27,359 nucleotides of DNA from ZC4RG35 sp041747855 (GCA_041747855.1 JBGTEJ010000025.1:1-27359), one strand, 5' to 3'. Shown: positions 7,597 through 15,943, counted from the first letter of the stretch. Numbers and translations are program-made. The notes: a model not told the origin generated them from the sequence alone.

Positions 7597-7725
7597 TCCA
7601 TCCGAGCAGCATGCCCCCGTTCACTTGATTGGCCTGGCCGATCTGTTGACCGTTAGACGGTGCACCCTTGGGTCATCGACGACTAGGATTGGTTTCAGCA
7701 CTCTCAATTAAGGAAAGGAGGAGCC

Positions 7726-7809
7726 ATGACAACCACTGGATGGATCATTCTCATCTTGGTACTGATACTGCTCGGCGGTGGCTTCGGCTGGAGCCGGCGC
7801 GGTAGGTAG
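7726..7809 (+). CDS. 27-residue single-helix membrane peptide
   Basis: ATG 7726 to TAG 7809 encodes MTTTGWIILILVLILLGGGF followed by GWSRRGR. AAGGAAAGGAGG lies just upstream with ideal spacing, far better than most starts in this window. The layout, a short polar start, one helix, a Gly-rich turn and a basic end, resembles DUF3309-type small membrane proteins found in many bacteria, but the assignment is weak. Its role is unknown. Confidence 0.55.
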   Translation: MTTTGWIILILVLILLGGGFGWSRRGR

Positions 7810-7991
7810 GTCAAAGAACCCACAGTCTTTCTACCCGGGCGTGCCCGGTTCAGATGGCGCGAGCGGAGAGCGGACATTACCCGCAATGGCCGCTTCCTAT
7901 CGCTGATGGACTCATTGCTGAGGAGCGGATGTTGATGGGCACCCCACAGACCTCAGCCAACCTGCCGTGTCCTAATGGCCACCATTAACCA

Positions 7992-8004
7992 GACTCTTAG
8001 AGTC
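7992..8004. repeat. 13-bp palindrome GACTCT-T-AGAGTC
   Basis: A perfect 6-1-6 inverted repeat, with AACCA and TGGT as a further imperfect outer match. It sits in the 283-bp gap between the 27-residue gene and the hypothetical gene at 8093. It could be an operator or an RNA hairpin; no T tract follows. Confidence 0.35.
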
Positions 8005-8039
8005 ATTGGTCGTGGGTCACTGGCGGGATAGGACATCCT

Positions 8040-8063
8040 GATCGTACGGTTCAACCGACGATC
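8040..8063. repeat. hairpin-forming inverted repeat 30 bp before a hypothetical gene
   Basis: GATCGT pairs with ACGATC, and inside them CGGT pairs with ACCG around TCA, with a single bulged base. This gives about ten pairs in 24 bp. Position just before the GTG at 8093 suggests either an operator or a structured 5' leader. Confidence 0.4.
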
Positions 8064-8092
8064 GGCCGGACCTAGACTGCTGGTAGGTCGTC

Positions 8093-8413
8093 GTGTTCCT
8101 GATCCTCTATCTTCCCGAAGGTGCCGGGCCCGAAGTGTTCGGGCCGTACTCAACCTTTCAGCACGCCCTCAACGCGCTACGCACCATCGCCGATGCGGCG
8201 GGCCACATCTTGGAAACACCACCGTCCGGGCTCATGGCAGGAGTCACCCTGGCAATCGACGGTGAGCTTCATCGCTATCAACTGCTCCAGATGGCCCCTC
8301 CAACCCAACTCGAGATTCACGCTGCGGTGATCCAGGACCTCCAGGAGACCGGCGGAGTGGAGGTTGGGGCCGAAGAAGAACCATCGCCTCCCGGACCGAG
8401 CTCGAACTACTGA
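8093..8413 (+). CDS. hypothetical protein, 106 aa
   Basis: The GTG at 8093 opens a protein starting MFLILYLPEGAGPEVFGPYS. It has mixed alpha/beta character up to about residue 85 and an acidic, Pro-rich tail. No signal peptide, membrane helix or known motif is seen. TAGG upstream is a weak ribosome-binding site. The codon use (G/C in third position) supports coding. It is convergent with the lipoprotein gene. Confidence 0.55.
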   Translation: MFLILYLPEGAGPEVFGPYSTFQHALNALRTIADAAGHILETPPSGLMAGVTLAIDGELHRYQLLQMAPPTQLEIHAAVIQDLQETGGVEVGAEEEPSPPGPSSNY

Positions 8414-8463
8414 AACGTCGAGCTACTGAAACCTGGGGTGACCGGCAAGTCTCGTGAGTGCGT

Positions 8464-9003
8464 CTAGGGGTAGTAGATGATGAACAGCCGATCGCCAGGC
8501 TTATTCGTGATCGTGTAGAGCTCGAACTTGACACGCATACCGTCAACCATGACTTCCCAGTATCGGCTCGGATCGGATCCGAACCTCGGGCCTGGATCGA
8601 TGTTCTGTGTCCTAAACCACGCCTCATAGAAGGCAACGAGAGTCGCGAGAGTGCCTGGGGGATACTCGAACGAGACCGACTCACCTTCGAAGGAGCCAAT
8701 GGTACCTGCCGTTCCACCAGCCGGAACAGGGATCTCAGGAAAGTCGTCGGGCAGTTCTGAGCGCGGAACCAGCGGGATGTCGGGAAGTGTTGGGGGGACT
8801 CCGCTCACTGTGGTTGTCGCTGCCGGTGGGGTGGTCGTTGTGCCAGCCGAGGACGACGTGGTGGTGGCACCGGGCTGTGTAGTGGTAGATGAGCCGCTGC
8901 CTTCGGGGTCGGCCGCACAGGCCGTGATAAGCAGCATCGTGGCTGTCACTACGACTAGCCACCGCAACACCGCCACCGGAGACTGTCGAGCGCCGACTAT
9001 CAC
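8464..9003 (-). CDS. putative lipoprotein with Thr-rich linker
   Basis: A 179-residue protein with an N-terminal signal (AVLRWLVVVTATMLLITAC) and lipobox ITAC, so C29 should be lipidated and exported. Residues about 35-68 are a Ser/Thr/Pro-rich linker (TTTTPPAATTT), followed by a globular domain of about 110 residues with FPEIPVPAGG and YEAWFRTQNID. The shape, lipid anchor then flexible spacer then sensor-like domain, is common in actinobacterial surface proteins. The domain family is not recognised. The start is GTG 9003 with AGGATGA at good spacing. It is divergent from the aminotransferase gene across about 96 bp. Confidence 0.8.
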   Translation of the reverse strand: MIVGARQSPVAVLRWLVVVTATMLLITACAADPEGSGSSTTTQPGATTTSSSAGTTTTPPAATTTVSGVPPTLPDIPLVPRSELPDDFPEIPVPAGGTAGTIGSFEGESVSFEYPPGTLATLVAFYEAWFRTQNIDPGPRFGSDPSRYWEVMVDGMRVKFELYTITNKPGDRLFIIYYP

Positions 9004-9099
9004 CTGATCATCCTATCAATGGGCGGCTGCAGGTGGCGGCGGGATTGGGTTGAGGAGCAGAAACCACATCGCTACCACCCATTGCCGGGCTAACTTGAC

Positions 9100-10773
9100 A
9101 TGGAGATGACCGACCTAATCGCACGCATCCGTGATTCTGTCATCGGCTGCGACACGGCAGTGACTACGCCCTACGGAGTTCGTCGGGTCACCTACGCCGA
9201 TTACACCGCCTCCGGTAGGTCACTGGGATTCATAGAGGACTACATCAGGGAACGCGTGCTCCCTCTGTACGCCAACACCCATACCGAAACTTCTGGCACC
9301 GGCTATCAAACCACCCACTTCCGTGAGGAGGCACGGGACACCATCCGTCGTTGCGTGGGCGCGACGCTCGATGAGCACGCAGTGATCTTCGCCGGGTCTG
9401 GTGCCACCGGGGCGATCGATCGACTGGTCGCAATTCTCGGGTTGAGGGTGCCCGCAGCGCTCGACGACCGCTATGACATAGTGGCTTCCCTCCCTGAGGC
9501 CGACCGACCGGTTATTTTCGTCGGCCCTTTCGAGCACCACTCGAACGAAGTCCTTTGGAGGGAGACGATCGCACAAGTGGTGGAAATCAACGAGGATGCC
9601 GACGGTCACATCGACCTCGACGATCTCGAAAGGAGACTTGTCGGATACGCCGATCGACCGCTCCGGATCGGTAGCTTCTCGGCGGCCTCGAATGTCACCG
9701 GGATCATTTCTGACACTTCGGCCATTTCGTCGCTCCTGCACAAGCATGGTGCGCTGGCGTTCTGGGACTTCGCGGCCTCTGCCCCCTATGTGGGAATAGA
9801 TATGAGGTCTCCGTCAACGGACGGCGAGGACTACAAGGACGCCATTTTCATCTCTCCGCACAAGTTCATCGGCGGACCAGGAACGCCCGGGGTCCTAGTG
9901 GTTCGAAAGGACCTCCTCCGCAACCGGGTTCCGGCGGTGCCGGGAGGGGGAACGGTTACCTACGTGAATGGGGAGCGTCACCGTTACCTGGTCGACCCCG
10001 AGCATCGGGAGGAAGGAGGCACCCCGGCCATAGTGGAGTCGATCAGGGCCGGATTGGTGTTCTCACTCAAGGAGTCGGTCGGGACCGAAGTTATCCGAAA
10101 GAGAGAGCACGAGTTCATTCGGCGTGCAATCCAGTCGTGGGGAGAGAACCCAAACATTCGGATCCTCGGCAATCCTGAGGCGGACCGCCTCTCGATCGTC
10201 TCGTTCCTGGTTAAGGCACCGCCCCATCTTGGAGCCGACCGCTACCTCCATCACAACTACGTGGTGGCCCTTCTCAACGATCTGTTCGGGGTACAGGCGC
10301 GGGGCGGATGCTCGTGCGCCGGGCCCTACGGGCACAGGCTCTTGGGAATCGATGCCGAGATGAGCGCAAAGCTGGAGGGTGAAATCCTTTCCGGATGCGA
10401 GCTGATCAGACCTGGATGGGTCAGGATCAATTTCAACTACTTCATCGACGAGGAGGAGTTCGACTATCTCGTGCGAGTGGTCCATATGGTTGCCGACGAC
10501 GGATGGCGGCTGCTTCCGCAGTACCGGTACGACCTGGCATCCGGCGTGTGGCGCCATCGGGATGGGACCGGCGTGGAACCGGAGAGTTTCGCCGGTTTCC
10601 TCGATGGCTCAACCAGTCCGAGACTCACTGAGCCACAGTCGCGACTCGCCTCATATCTTGCTGAGGCAGTGGGGATCTTTGAGTTGGCAGATGAAGAGTG
10701 CCGACCTTGTGAGGCTCTACCTCCCGGCTCAGAGAGCCTGAGGTGGTTCCCGCTGCCGGTGGAGGTCGGCTAG
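9100..10773 (+). CDS. class V aminotransferase, cysteine-desulfurase-like, with C-terminal extension
   Basis: A 557-residue PLP enzyme of the NifS/SufS superfamily. It shows Asp in AFWDFAASAPY (D223), the Schiff-base Lys in ISPHKFIGGPGTPG (K255), the HH pair in FEHHSN (146-147) and RGGCSCAGPYGHRL (C404, C406) at the position of the desulfurase active-site loop. SufS-like enzymes are about 410 residues; this one has about 130 additional residues at the C-terminus, with WRLLPQYRYDLASGVWRH, whose role is unknown. No suf or isc genes are adjacent, so iron-sulfur assembly is not implied; other sulfur transfer or lyase chemistry is possible. ATGs stand at 9100 and 9106. TAACTT a few bases before them could be a -10 for a leaderless transcript. 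Confidence 0.85.
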   Translation: MEMTDLIARIRDSVIGCDTAVTTPYGVRRVTYADYTASGRSLGFIEDYIRERVLPLYANTHTETSGTGYQTTHFREEARDTIRRCVGATLDEHAVIFAGSGATGAIDRLVAILGLRVPAALDDRYDIVASLPEADRPVIFVGPFEHHSNEVLWRETIAQVVEINEDADGHIDLDDLERRLVGYADRPLRIGSFSAASNVTGIISDTSAISSLLHKHGALAFWDFAASAPYVGIDMRSPSTDGEDYKDAIFISPHKFIGGPGTPGVLVVRKDLLRNRVPAVPGGGTVTYVNGERHRYLVDPEHREEGGTPAIVESIRAGLVFSLKESVGTEVIRKREHEFIRRAIQSWGENPNIRILGNPEADRLSIVSFLVKAPPHLGADRYLHHNYVVALLNDLFGVQARGGCSCAGPYGHRLLGIDAEMSAKLEGEILSGCELIRPGWVRINFNYFIDEEEFDYLVRVVHMVADDGWRLLPQYRYDLASGVWRHRDGTGVEPESFAGFLDGSTSPRLTEPQSRLASYLAEAVGIFELADEECRPCEALPPGSESLRWFPLPVEVG

Positions 10774-10780
10774 CTAGCCG
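10767..10780. repeat. 14-bp perfect palindrome over two back-to-back stop codons
   Basis: CGGCTAGCTAGCCG covers the TAG of the aminotransferase (10771-10773) and the TAG of the convergent gene (10774-10776). Both proteins end in a GGC glycine codon, which creates the symmetry. As a hairpin it has too small a loop to be a normal terminator. Confidence 0.5.
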
Positions 10781-11085
10781 CTGAGCTTCATCTTGGCGAA
10801 GCGTTCGATGTGCTGAACCTGGCGACCGCTCTTGGCGAGGCGGTGCCCTATCTGGCTATAACCCTCGCCGCGGCGTCTCAGCCGGAGAACCACGCTCTCG
10901 ATGGGTCTGAGTGTTGTCTCACGTCGAGACAGTCCAGATCCGTCACGCAGCCTCGACATCTCGAGGATCCGGGTCACGGTTCCTGGCTTCTTGCCAATCC
11001 TGGTAGCGATCTCGGTCACCGGGACGCCATCCTCGTGGAGTCTGATTACGACTCTCTCAATGGGTCGATAGATCTGATGGGACAT
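10774..11085 (-). CDS. small protein of two tandem helix-turn-helix repeats
   Basis: A 103-residue protein made of two copies of one unit. Residues 7-46 start RPIERVVIRLHEDGVPVTEI and residues 60-100 start RPIESVVLRLRRRGEGYSQI. Each continues as a helix-turn-helix: ATRIGKKPGTVTRI and GHRLAKSGRQVQHI. Two joined HTH units suggest a DNA-binding protein that contacts two half-sites as a monomer. There is no sensor or effector domain. ATG 11085 is divergent from the aldehyde dehydrogenase, 80 bp away, so it may regulate that gene or itself. The family is not recognised by name. Confidence 0.7.
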   Translation of the reverse strand: MSHQIYRPIERVVIRLHEDGVPVTEIATRIGKKPGTVTRILEMSRLRDGSGLSRRETTLRPIESVVLRLRRRGEGYSQIGHRLAKSGRQVQHIERFAKMKLSG

Positions 11086-11165
11086 GGTCCGACAGTAGCC
11101 GGAGATGCCGGCTGTGGCATACCTAGGGATGTACTGCCCGAAGTGAGCCTGATACCGTGAGGCAT

Positions 11166-12602
11166 ATGATCGATTTCAAGCAGTACATCAAGGGTCAATG
11201 GGTCGACGCATCGAATGGTGGGACCTGGGACCTCCTCAACCCGGCCACCGAGGAGACGATCCAGAAGGTTCCGTTCGGTGATGGATCCGACGCCGTTGCT
11301 GCCGTAGACGCCGCCCAGGAGGCATTCCACGCCTGGTCACACCTGACCGCATACAAGCGGAGCCGGGTCCTCGAAGAAACCGCCCGATTCATCGAGTCGA
11401 ACCTCGACGACCTGGCGAAAGTGACCACCGAGGAGTCGGGAAAGCCCTTTGCCCAGGCCAGGGGGGAGTGGGCAGGGGCCACCAATCAGCTTCGTTGGGC
11501 CGGTGGCGAGGCGGAACGGCTCTACGGGAGATGGATTCCCTCCCGGGTCCCGGGTCGTAGGATCGATGTGATCTATCAACCGCTTGGAGTGGTCGGGGTG
11601 ATCACCGCGTGGAACTTCCCCGTCTACAACCAGATGCGGGCGATCTCCGCGGCGCTTGCGGTGGGCAACACGGTGGTCAGCCGCCCATCCGAGTACACCC
11701 CCCGTTCGGCGATGCTCATCGCCCATGCTTTCGAGCAGGCGGGAGCACCCGCGGGTGTGATCAATGTCATCAACGGTGATCCTGAGGCCATGGGTCAGGT
11801 GATGCTCGACGACAAGAGGGTCAAAAAGATCCAGTTCACCGGGTCGACGCGGGTTGGGCGACTCCTCATGGATGGTGCCTCGAGGACCGTGACCCGTCTC
11901 TCCCTCGAACTGGGTGGGAACGCTCCGGTGATCATCTTCCCGGATGCCGAAGACATCGCCGCCGTTGCCAAGAGTGCGATGGCGACCAAGGTGAGAAACA
12001 ACGGCCAGGTGTGCATTTCACCGCAGAGGTTCTATGTGCATGGTGACGTGGCCGATCAGTTCACAGAAGTGGCGGTGGCCACCGCCGAAGCTCAGGTGGT
12101 TGGCGACGGTCTCAATCCGGACACGACTATTGGCCCGCTGATCAACGCCCGGCAGAGAGACCGGGTCGAGCAGATCGTGTCGTCCAGTGTCGACCAGGGT
12201 GCCAAGGTGCTCACCGGGGGCGCACGCTTCGGCGACCGCGGCTACTTCTACCAACCCACGGTCATTACCAACCTAGGCCCTGACGTCCCGGTGCTCAACG
12301 AGGAGATATTCGGACCGGTGATGCCGGTGAGCTCATTCGAGGACATCGACTCCGTGATCGCTCAGGCAAATAACACCGAGTACGGGTTGGCCGCCTACCT
12401 GTACACCCGTGACCTGCAGACCGCATTCAAAGTCTCCGAGGAACTCGAGTTCGGGATGATCGGGATCAACGACTGGTTCCCGAGCACCCCGGAGGCACCC
12501 TTCGGGGGCTTCAAGCAGTCCGGTCTCGGTAGGGAATCGGGACACGAGGGGATCATGGAGTACGTGGAAGCCAAGACCCGCTATTTCGGTGGTATCGGCT
12601 AG
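11166..12602 (+). CDS. aldehyde dehydrogenase (NAD(P)-dependent)
   Basis: A full-length ALDH of about 478 residues: TAWNFPVYNQ with the catalytic Asn (N150), FTGSTRVGR nucleotide-binding loop, LELGGNAP with the general base Glu (E248), GQVCISPQ with the nucleophile Cys (C283), and EEIFGPVMPV. It oxidises an aldehyde to the acid; similarity in style is to succinate-semialdehyde and related dehydrogenases, but the substrate cannot be read. An oddity is SRPSEYTP, where the family normally has a Lys before PSE/PAE that contacts the cofactor ribose; here it is Arg. The ATG at 11166 is preferred; a GTG at 11157 is possible. Convergent with the protease gene, 7 bp apart. Confidence 0.95.
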   Translation: MIDFKQYIKGQWVDASNGGTWDLLNPATEETIQKVPFGDGSDAVAAVDAAQEAFHAWSHLTAYKRSRVLEETARFIESNLDDLAKVTTEESGKPFAQARGEWAGATNQLRWAGGEAERLYGRWIPSRVPGRRIDVIYQPLGVVGVITAWNFPVYNQMRAISAALAVGNTVVSRPSEYTPRSAMLIAHAFEQAGAPAGVINVINGDPEAMGQVMLDDKRVKKIQFTGSTRVGRLLMDGASRTVTRLSLELGGNAPVIIFPDAEDIAAVAKSAMATKVRNNGQVCISPQRFYVHGDVADQFTEVAVATAEAQVVGDGLNPDTTIGPLINARQRDRVEQIVSSSVDQGAKVLTGGARFGDRGYFYQPTVITNLGPDVPVLNEEIFGPVMPVSSFEDIDSVIAQANNTEYGLAAYLYTRDLQTAFKVSEELEFGMIGINDWFPSTPEAPFGGFKQSGLGRESGHEGIMEYVEAKTRYFGGIG

Positions 12603-12609
12603 GGGGCGC

Positions 12610-14823
12610 TCAGCTGCCCGGGCCGAAGTTTCCCGCAACTGGGAACATGCCTCCGTGGCCCAGTGCGAACTCCTCATCGGCCTCACCCAACGTATTGGTG
12701 TAGCGGAGGAACACACGGGCCATGGACGGGCGGAAGATCCCGACGGTGTCGATGCCGGTATCAGGCACCCACTCACCTGCGAAGAGCCGGTCGTTTGGTA
12801 TCCCATAGAAGAAGTGGGCGTGGGCCACTCCGGTGGTATGGGTGTTCCGGAAGTAGACGAAGCCCGACGATTCACGGTGGAGCCCAACGGTGTCCACACC
12901 GTCCCCGTCGAAGTCGCCGGCAAAAGGCTTGTCGCCAGGGATCCCAAAGTAGTAGGAGATGTCCGCCGCAGGTCCTCCACCTTGCGGGGGCAGGGTGTTG
13001 ACGATAAAGACCTGGCCCGTGGACGGCCTGTACACCGAGAGGGTGTCGCAGTTGTTCCCGTTCCAGTCGCCTGCGATCGGGATATCGCCCGGACTCCCAA
13101 AGTAGAATGACCGGAAGGCCGGGCCCGGTGCGTTCTGGTTGGACAGGAACACCTGGCCGGTCGTCCGACGGTACAGGCCGGGAGTGTCTACACCATCACA
13201 GTCCCAATCGCCCATGAAGGGGAAGTCTCCCGGTACGCCGAAGTAGAAGCTGTTCATCTGCAAGCTGGCGCGATGCCGAAGGTGCCACTGTCCCGTTGCG
13301 GTGTCCACCAATCCCACCGAATCGAAGCGCTGTCCCGTAGTCATACCGGTCACAGAGAGCGTGTAGGCGCCAAGACTCGCATACTGGGAGTAGCCCGTAG
13401 CACCGGTTCCATGACCGATTCCCTCAACCCGTATGTAGTAAGCCTGAGCAGGTGCGACGGGGTAGCTGATCGACGCTTCGAGCCCGGAAGCCACACTGGC
13501 ATTGACCCGATTCACCGTCGGATTGGCCTGGGCGAGTTGCGTCCCTTCATACCCGAAGAGGGTCAGCCTGATATCCAGGTTGGGACCGGTCTCCGCCGGG
13601 GCAGCCGAGAAGGTTGCCGTCCCGCTGGAACCGGCAACGAAACGGAAGAAGTCGACGTCGTTCTGGGTGGAGATGACGCCGGCGGTTGTGCCCAGGAGGA
13701 GAGTGGCCGTGCCCTGAGTGTTCCCGTGATCATCGGCCCGCAACGAGACCCCGTAGTTGGTCATCACCTGAAGGTCGTCTTGCTGGTTGTTGGCGTTCGT
13801 GTACTCGCCTTTGCTCCACTGGCTGACCGGCTGGTTGTAGCCCACACCCATGATGGGAGCCCAAGGCGAGTGACCGGAGTAGTACGTCGAGCCACCCTGG
13901 AGCCCGTCGTGTCCCAGACCAAGGTTGTGACCGACCTCGTGGGAGGCGCATTCGGCGATGCTCTTGGCGCTGCCGCTGGAACTGAAGCACCAAGCTGGCT
14001 GGTAGTAGCTGTGGCTCTGGGATCGGTTGAAAACACCTATGTAAGCGACACCTCCACAGCCCCCACAGAAGCCCGATGACGATGAGCCGGTGACGACGAG
14101 TCGAGTGCCGTAGACCTGGTCGCCGGTACCGGAGCGGTTGATGGCATCGAACCCGGGGTCTTCCGTGGTGACGTTGACATCGAACGGGGCGAAGTCCTCG
14201 GCGACCCTCGCCCATACCAACTGGATGACGGTCCGCTCCGCGGTCGAGAAGGAACCGGGGTTGCCGTCGGTGTCATACGCGGCGGCCTGGTAGCCGTTGG
14301 GGAGCGAGGCGTTGTTCCAGGCGGTGTTGGAGACGATATGACCGTTGAAGTCGAGGTAAATGGTCCGTTGGGAGCCTGGCTTGCTATGGAGGTTGAAGGT
14401 CTGGTCGAGTGGCGCAGGTGTGGACATCGGTCCATCAGATGCCAGATCCAAGTCGAGATCCGGGGCCGGTTCTACAAAGAAGACCATTCCGTCAGCGTCG
14501 ACACGGGAAGTAGGATCCTCGAGCATATGGATCAGTCGGTCCAGGGTCATCCCGTTCCGGACGGCGATCTCGTCGAGATGTTCGGGGACGGTGAGGAGGG
14601 CTTCAGGACCGCTCAGCTGTGAGCCAATCAGGAGATCCCGCTCGAAGTTGGCCGGGCCCGCTTCGGACCAAGAACCTCGAGTCATGTCATTGCCAGACAG
14701 ATCGCCGAGCACATTAGGGGTGCTAGCTGTGTCCGCCTGCTGGGCGGCGATGGGGACCGATACAGACGTGACGGCGAGGGCGAAGGCCATGGCGATCGAG
14801 ACGCGGGCGAGCCCCACCTTCAA
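12610..14823 (-). CDS. secreted metzincin-type zinc protease with C-terminal beta repeats
   Basis: A 737-residue exported protein. Residues 1-28 are a signal peptide (VSIAMAFALAVTSVSV then AAQ). A propeptide-like stretch runs to about 145, and a catalytic domain follows with ASHEVGHNLGLGHDG (zinc ligands H295, H299, H305; acid E296) and a downstream Met in APIMGVGYN (M325), the Met-turn of metzincins. A beta domain of pre-peptidase (PPC-like) type follows (about 365-490), with DVDFFRF. The last about 235 residues hold about five imperfect repeats of the form SFYFGxPGDxPxAGDWDGDG...DTxGLYRxxTGQVF, resembling FG-GAP-like units. It is probably an extracellular degradative protease. The start is TTG 14823 with ATAGG upstream; GTG 14817 is an alternative. 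Confidence 0.9.
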   Translation of the reverse strand: MKVGLARVSIAMAFALAVTSVSVPIAAQQADTASTPNVLGDLSGNDMTRGSWSEAGPANFERDLLIGSQLSGPEALLTVPEHLDEIAVRNGMTLDRLIHMLEDPTSRVDADGMVFFVEPAPDLDLDLASDGPMSTPAPLDQTFNLHSKPGSQRTIYLDFNGHIVSNTAWNNASLPNGYQAAAYDTDGNPGSFSTAERTVIQLVWARVAEDFAPFDVNVTTEDPGFDAINRSGTGDQVYGTRLVVTGSSSSGFCGGCGGVAYIGVFNRSQSHSYYQPAWCFSSSGSAKSIAECASHEVGHNLGLGHDGLQGGSTYYSGHSPWAPIMGVGYNQPVSQWSKGEYTNANNQQDDLQVMTNYGVSLRADDHGNTQGTATLLLGTTAGVISTQNDVDFFRFVAGSSGTATFSAAPAETGPNLDIRLTLFGYEGTQLAQANPTVNRVNASVASGLEASISYPVAPAQAYYIRVEGIGHGTGATGYSQYASLGAYTLSVTGMTTGQRFDSVGLVDTATGQWHLRHRASLQMNSFYFGVPGDFPFMGDWDCDGVDTPGLYRRTTGQVFLSNQNAPGPAFRSFYFGSPGDIPIAGDWNGNNCDTLSVYRPSTGQVFIVNTLPPQGGGPAADISYYFGIPGDKPFAGDFDGDGVDTVGLHRESSGFVYFRNTHTTGVAHAHFFYGIPNDRLFAGEWVPDTGIDTVGIFRPSMARVFLRYTNTLGEADEEFALGHGGMFPVAGNFGPGS

Positions 14824-14936
14824 AGACCCGACCTATCCATATGACTCTCCTGACACCACAACCGCTGAGGGAGAATCGGCGCCGGAAGACAGAGTCTTTA
14901 GTCAGAACTGGAAGTCCGGAGCCCTAACCTTTCTCC

Positions 14937-15731
14937 GTGACCCAGGTTCAAGCCATCCAACCAACAAAGCTCGTCCTCGTCGGGTTCGCCGCCGGGGTCA
15001 TCGGTGGAGGTCTCGGCCTCGGTGGCGGGTTCATAATGGTCCCTGTGCTCGTCGCCCTGGGGTACGACCGTCACCGGGCCCATGCCACTTCCCTAGCGGC
15101 GATGATCATGATCGGGCTCGCCGGAGCTTTGGCCTTTGGTGCCGCGGGCGAGATCGATGTGTGGGTGGGGGTCAAGGTCGGTCTGGGTGGGATCGCCGGT
15201 TCTGTTCTCGGCGCCACGACCATGAACCGAGTGAGTGCCCGGACCCTCAAGCTGGTGTTTCTGGTGATGGTCCTTTTGGTTTCGGTGAGGATGCTTGCCG
15301 GCCCGATCACCAGCCTCGAGCTTGGAGACTCGGGAGGCCTCGCTGCGGTTCTGATTTCAGTGTCGATCGGTATGGGGGCCGGGTTCTTGGCGGGTATGGC
15401 GGGTGTCGGCGGAGGGATGATCATCGTGCCTGCAGCAGTGCTCCTACTCGGCCTGTCTCAACATGAGGCCCAGGGAACCTCGCTGGTGGCGATCATCTTC
15501 ACCGCCGTGTCAGCCACCGTCGTCAACTCGAGAAATGGAAGAATCCGTCTCAAGGACGGACTCTTCCTTGGTCTCGCGGGAGCGGCGGGTGCTCTGGTGG
15601 GCATCCGTGTCGCCTTGGGCCTCGACGGGCCGACCCTGTCCCGGGTCTTTGGTGTTGTGTTGTTCCTGGTCGCGCTCCGGCTGATTTATCAGGAAGTGCA
15701 CACGCCAGGGAACAAGATCGGCAAGGGTTAG
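14937..15731 (+). CDS. TauE/SafE-family permease (sulfite/organic anion exporter family)
   Basis: A 264-residue membrane protein with about eight hydrophobic segments and two homologous halves, each with a glycine-rich signature: GGGLGLGGGFIMVPVL near residues 23-38 and AGMAGVGGGMIIVPA in the second half. HATSLAAM and AQGTSLVAI are the paired T-S motifs. Family members move sulfite, sulfoacetate or other anions, often linked to sulfur metabolism; the substrate here is not known. The GTG at 14937 lacks a clear ribosome-binding site, but TAACCT six bases before it could be a -10 for a leaderless mRNA. Its stop overlaps the convergent small gene. Confidence 0.9.
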   Translation: MTQVQAIQPTKLVLVGFAAGVIGGGLGLGGGFIMVPVLVALGYDRHRAHATSLAAMIMIGLAGALAFGAAGEIDVWVGVKVGLGGIAGSVLGATTMNRVSARTLKLVFLVMVLLVSVRMLAGPITSLELGDSGGLAAVLISVSIGMGAGFLAGMAGVGGGMIIVPAAVLLLGLSQHEAQGTSLVAIIFTAVSATVVNSRNGRIRLKDGLFLGLAGAAGALVGIRVALGLDGPTLSRVFGVVLFLVALRLIYQEVHTPGNKIGKG

Positions 15732-15943
15732 CTGTCGGCGTTCTCGTGCCGGCCCGCTGCCACGGCGGAGAACACGATGGCAGCCCCTATGGCGAGCAGA
15801 ACCGCGGGCCACACCCATGCACCCACCCTGGATAGGAGGGCGATGACACCGGTCGGTGTCGCCGGGATCAGGAACACCAGGCCGAGGAGGGTCAGGCCGA
15901 GGCCGAAAATGAACGAGATCGGATCGAATCGGTGCGTTTTCAT
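15728..15943 (-). CDS. small membrane protein coupled to the PspC/LiaF-like gene
   Basis: A 71-residue protein with two hydrophobic helices, ISFIFGLGLTLLGLVFLIP and AWVWPAVLLAIGAAIVFSAV, and a short polar end. The ATG at 15943 overlaps the stop of the upstream PspC gene as ATGA, and AAAGGA precedes it, so the two are made together. Size and helix pattern resemble the membrane half of LiaF-like proteins (FGLGLTLLGLVFL). It may be a partner of its neighbour; no name can be given. Confidence 0.75.
   Translation of the reverse strand: MKTHRFDPISFIFGLGLTLLGLVFLIPATPTGVIALLSRVGAWVWPAVLLAIGAAIVFSAVAAGRHENADS

Noticed and set aside
7834..7847. CCGGGC-GT-GCCCGG as a terminator after the 27-residue gene
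   Set aside because: The loop is only two bases and no T tract follows.
12589..13110. Plus-strand frame over the protease C-terminus
   Set aside because: It is the shadow of the repeat-rich end of the leftward protease gene; no family features.
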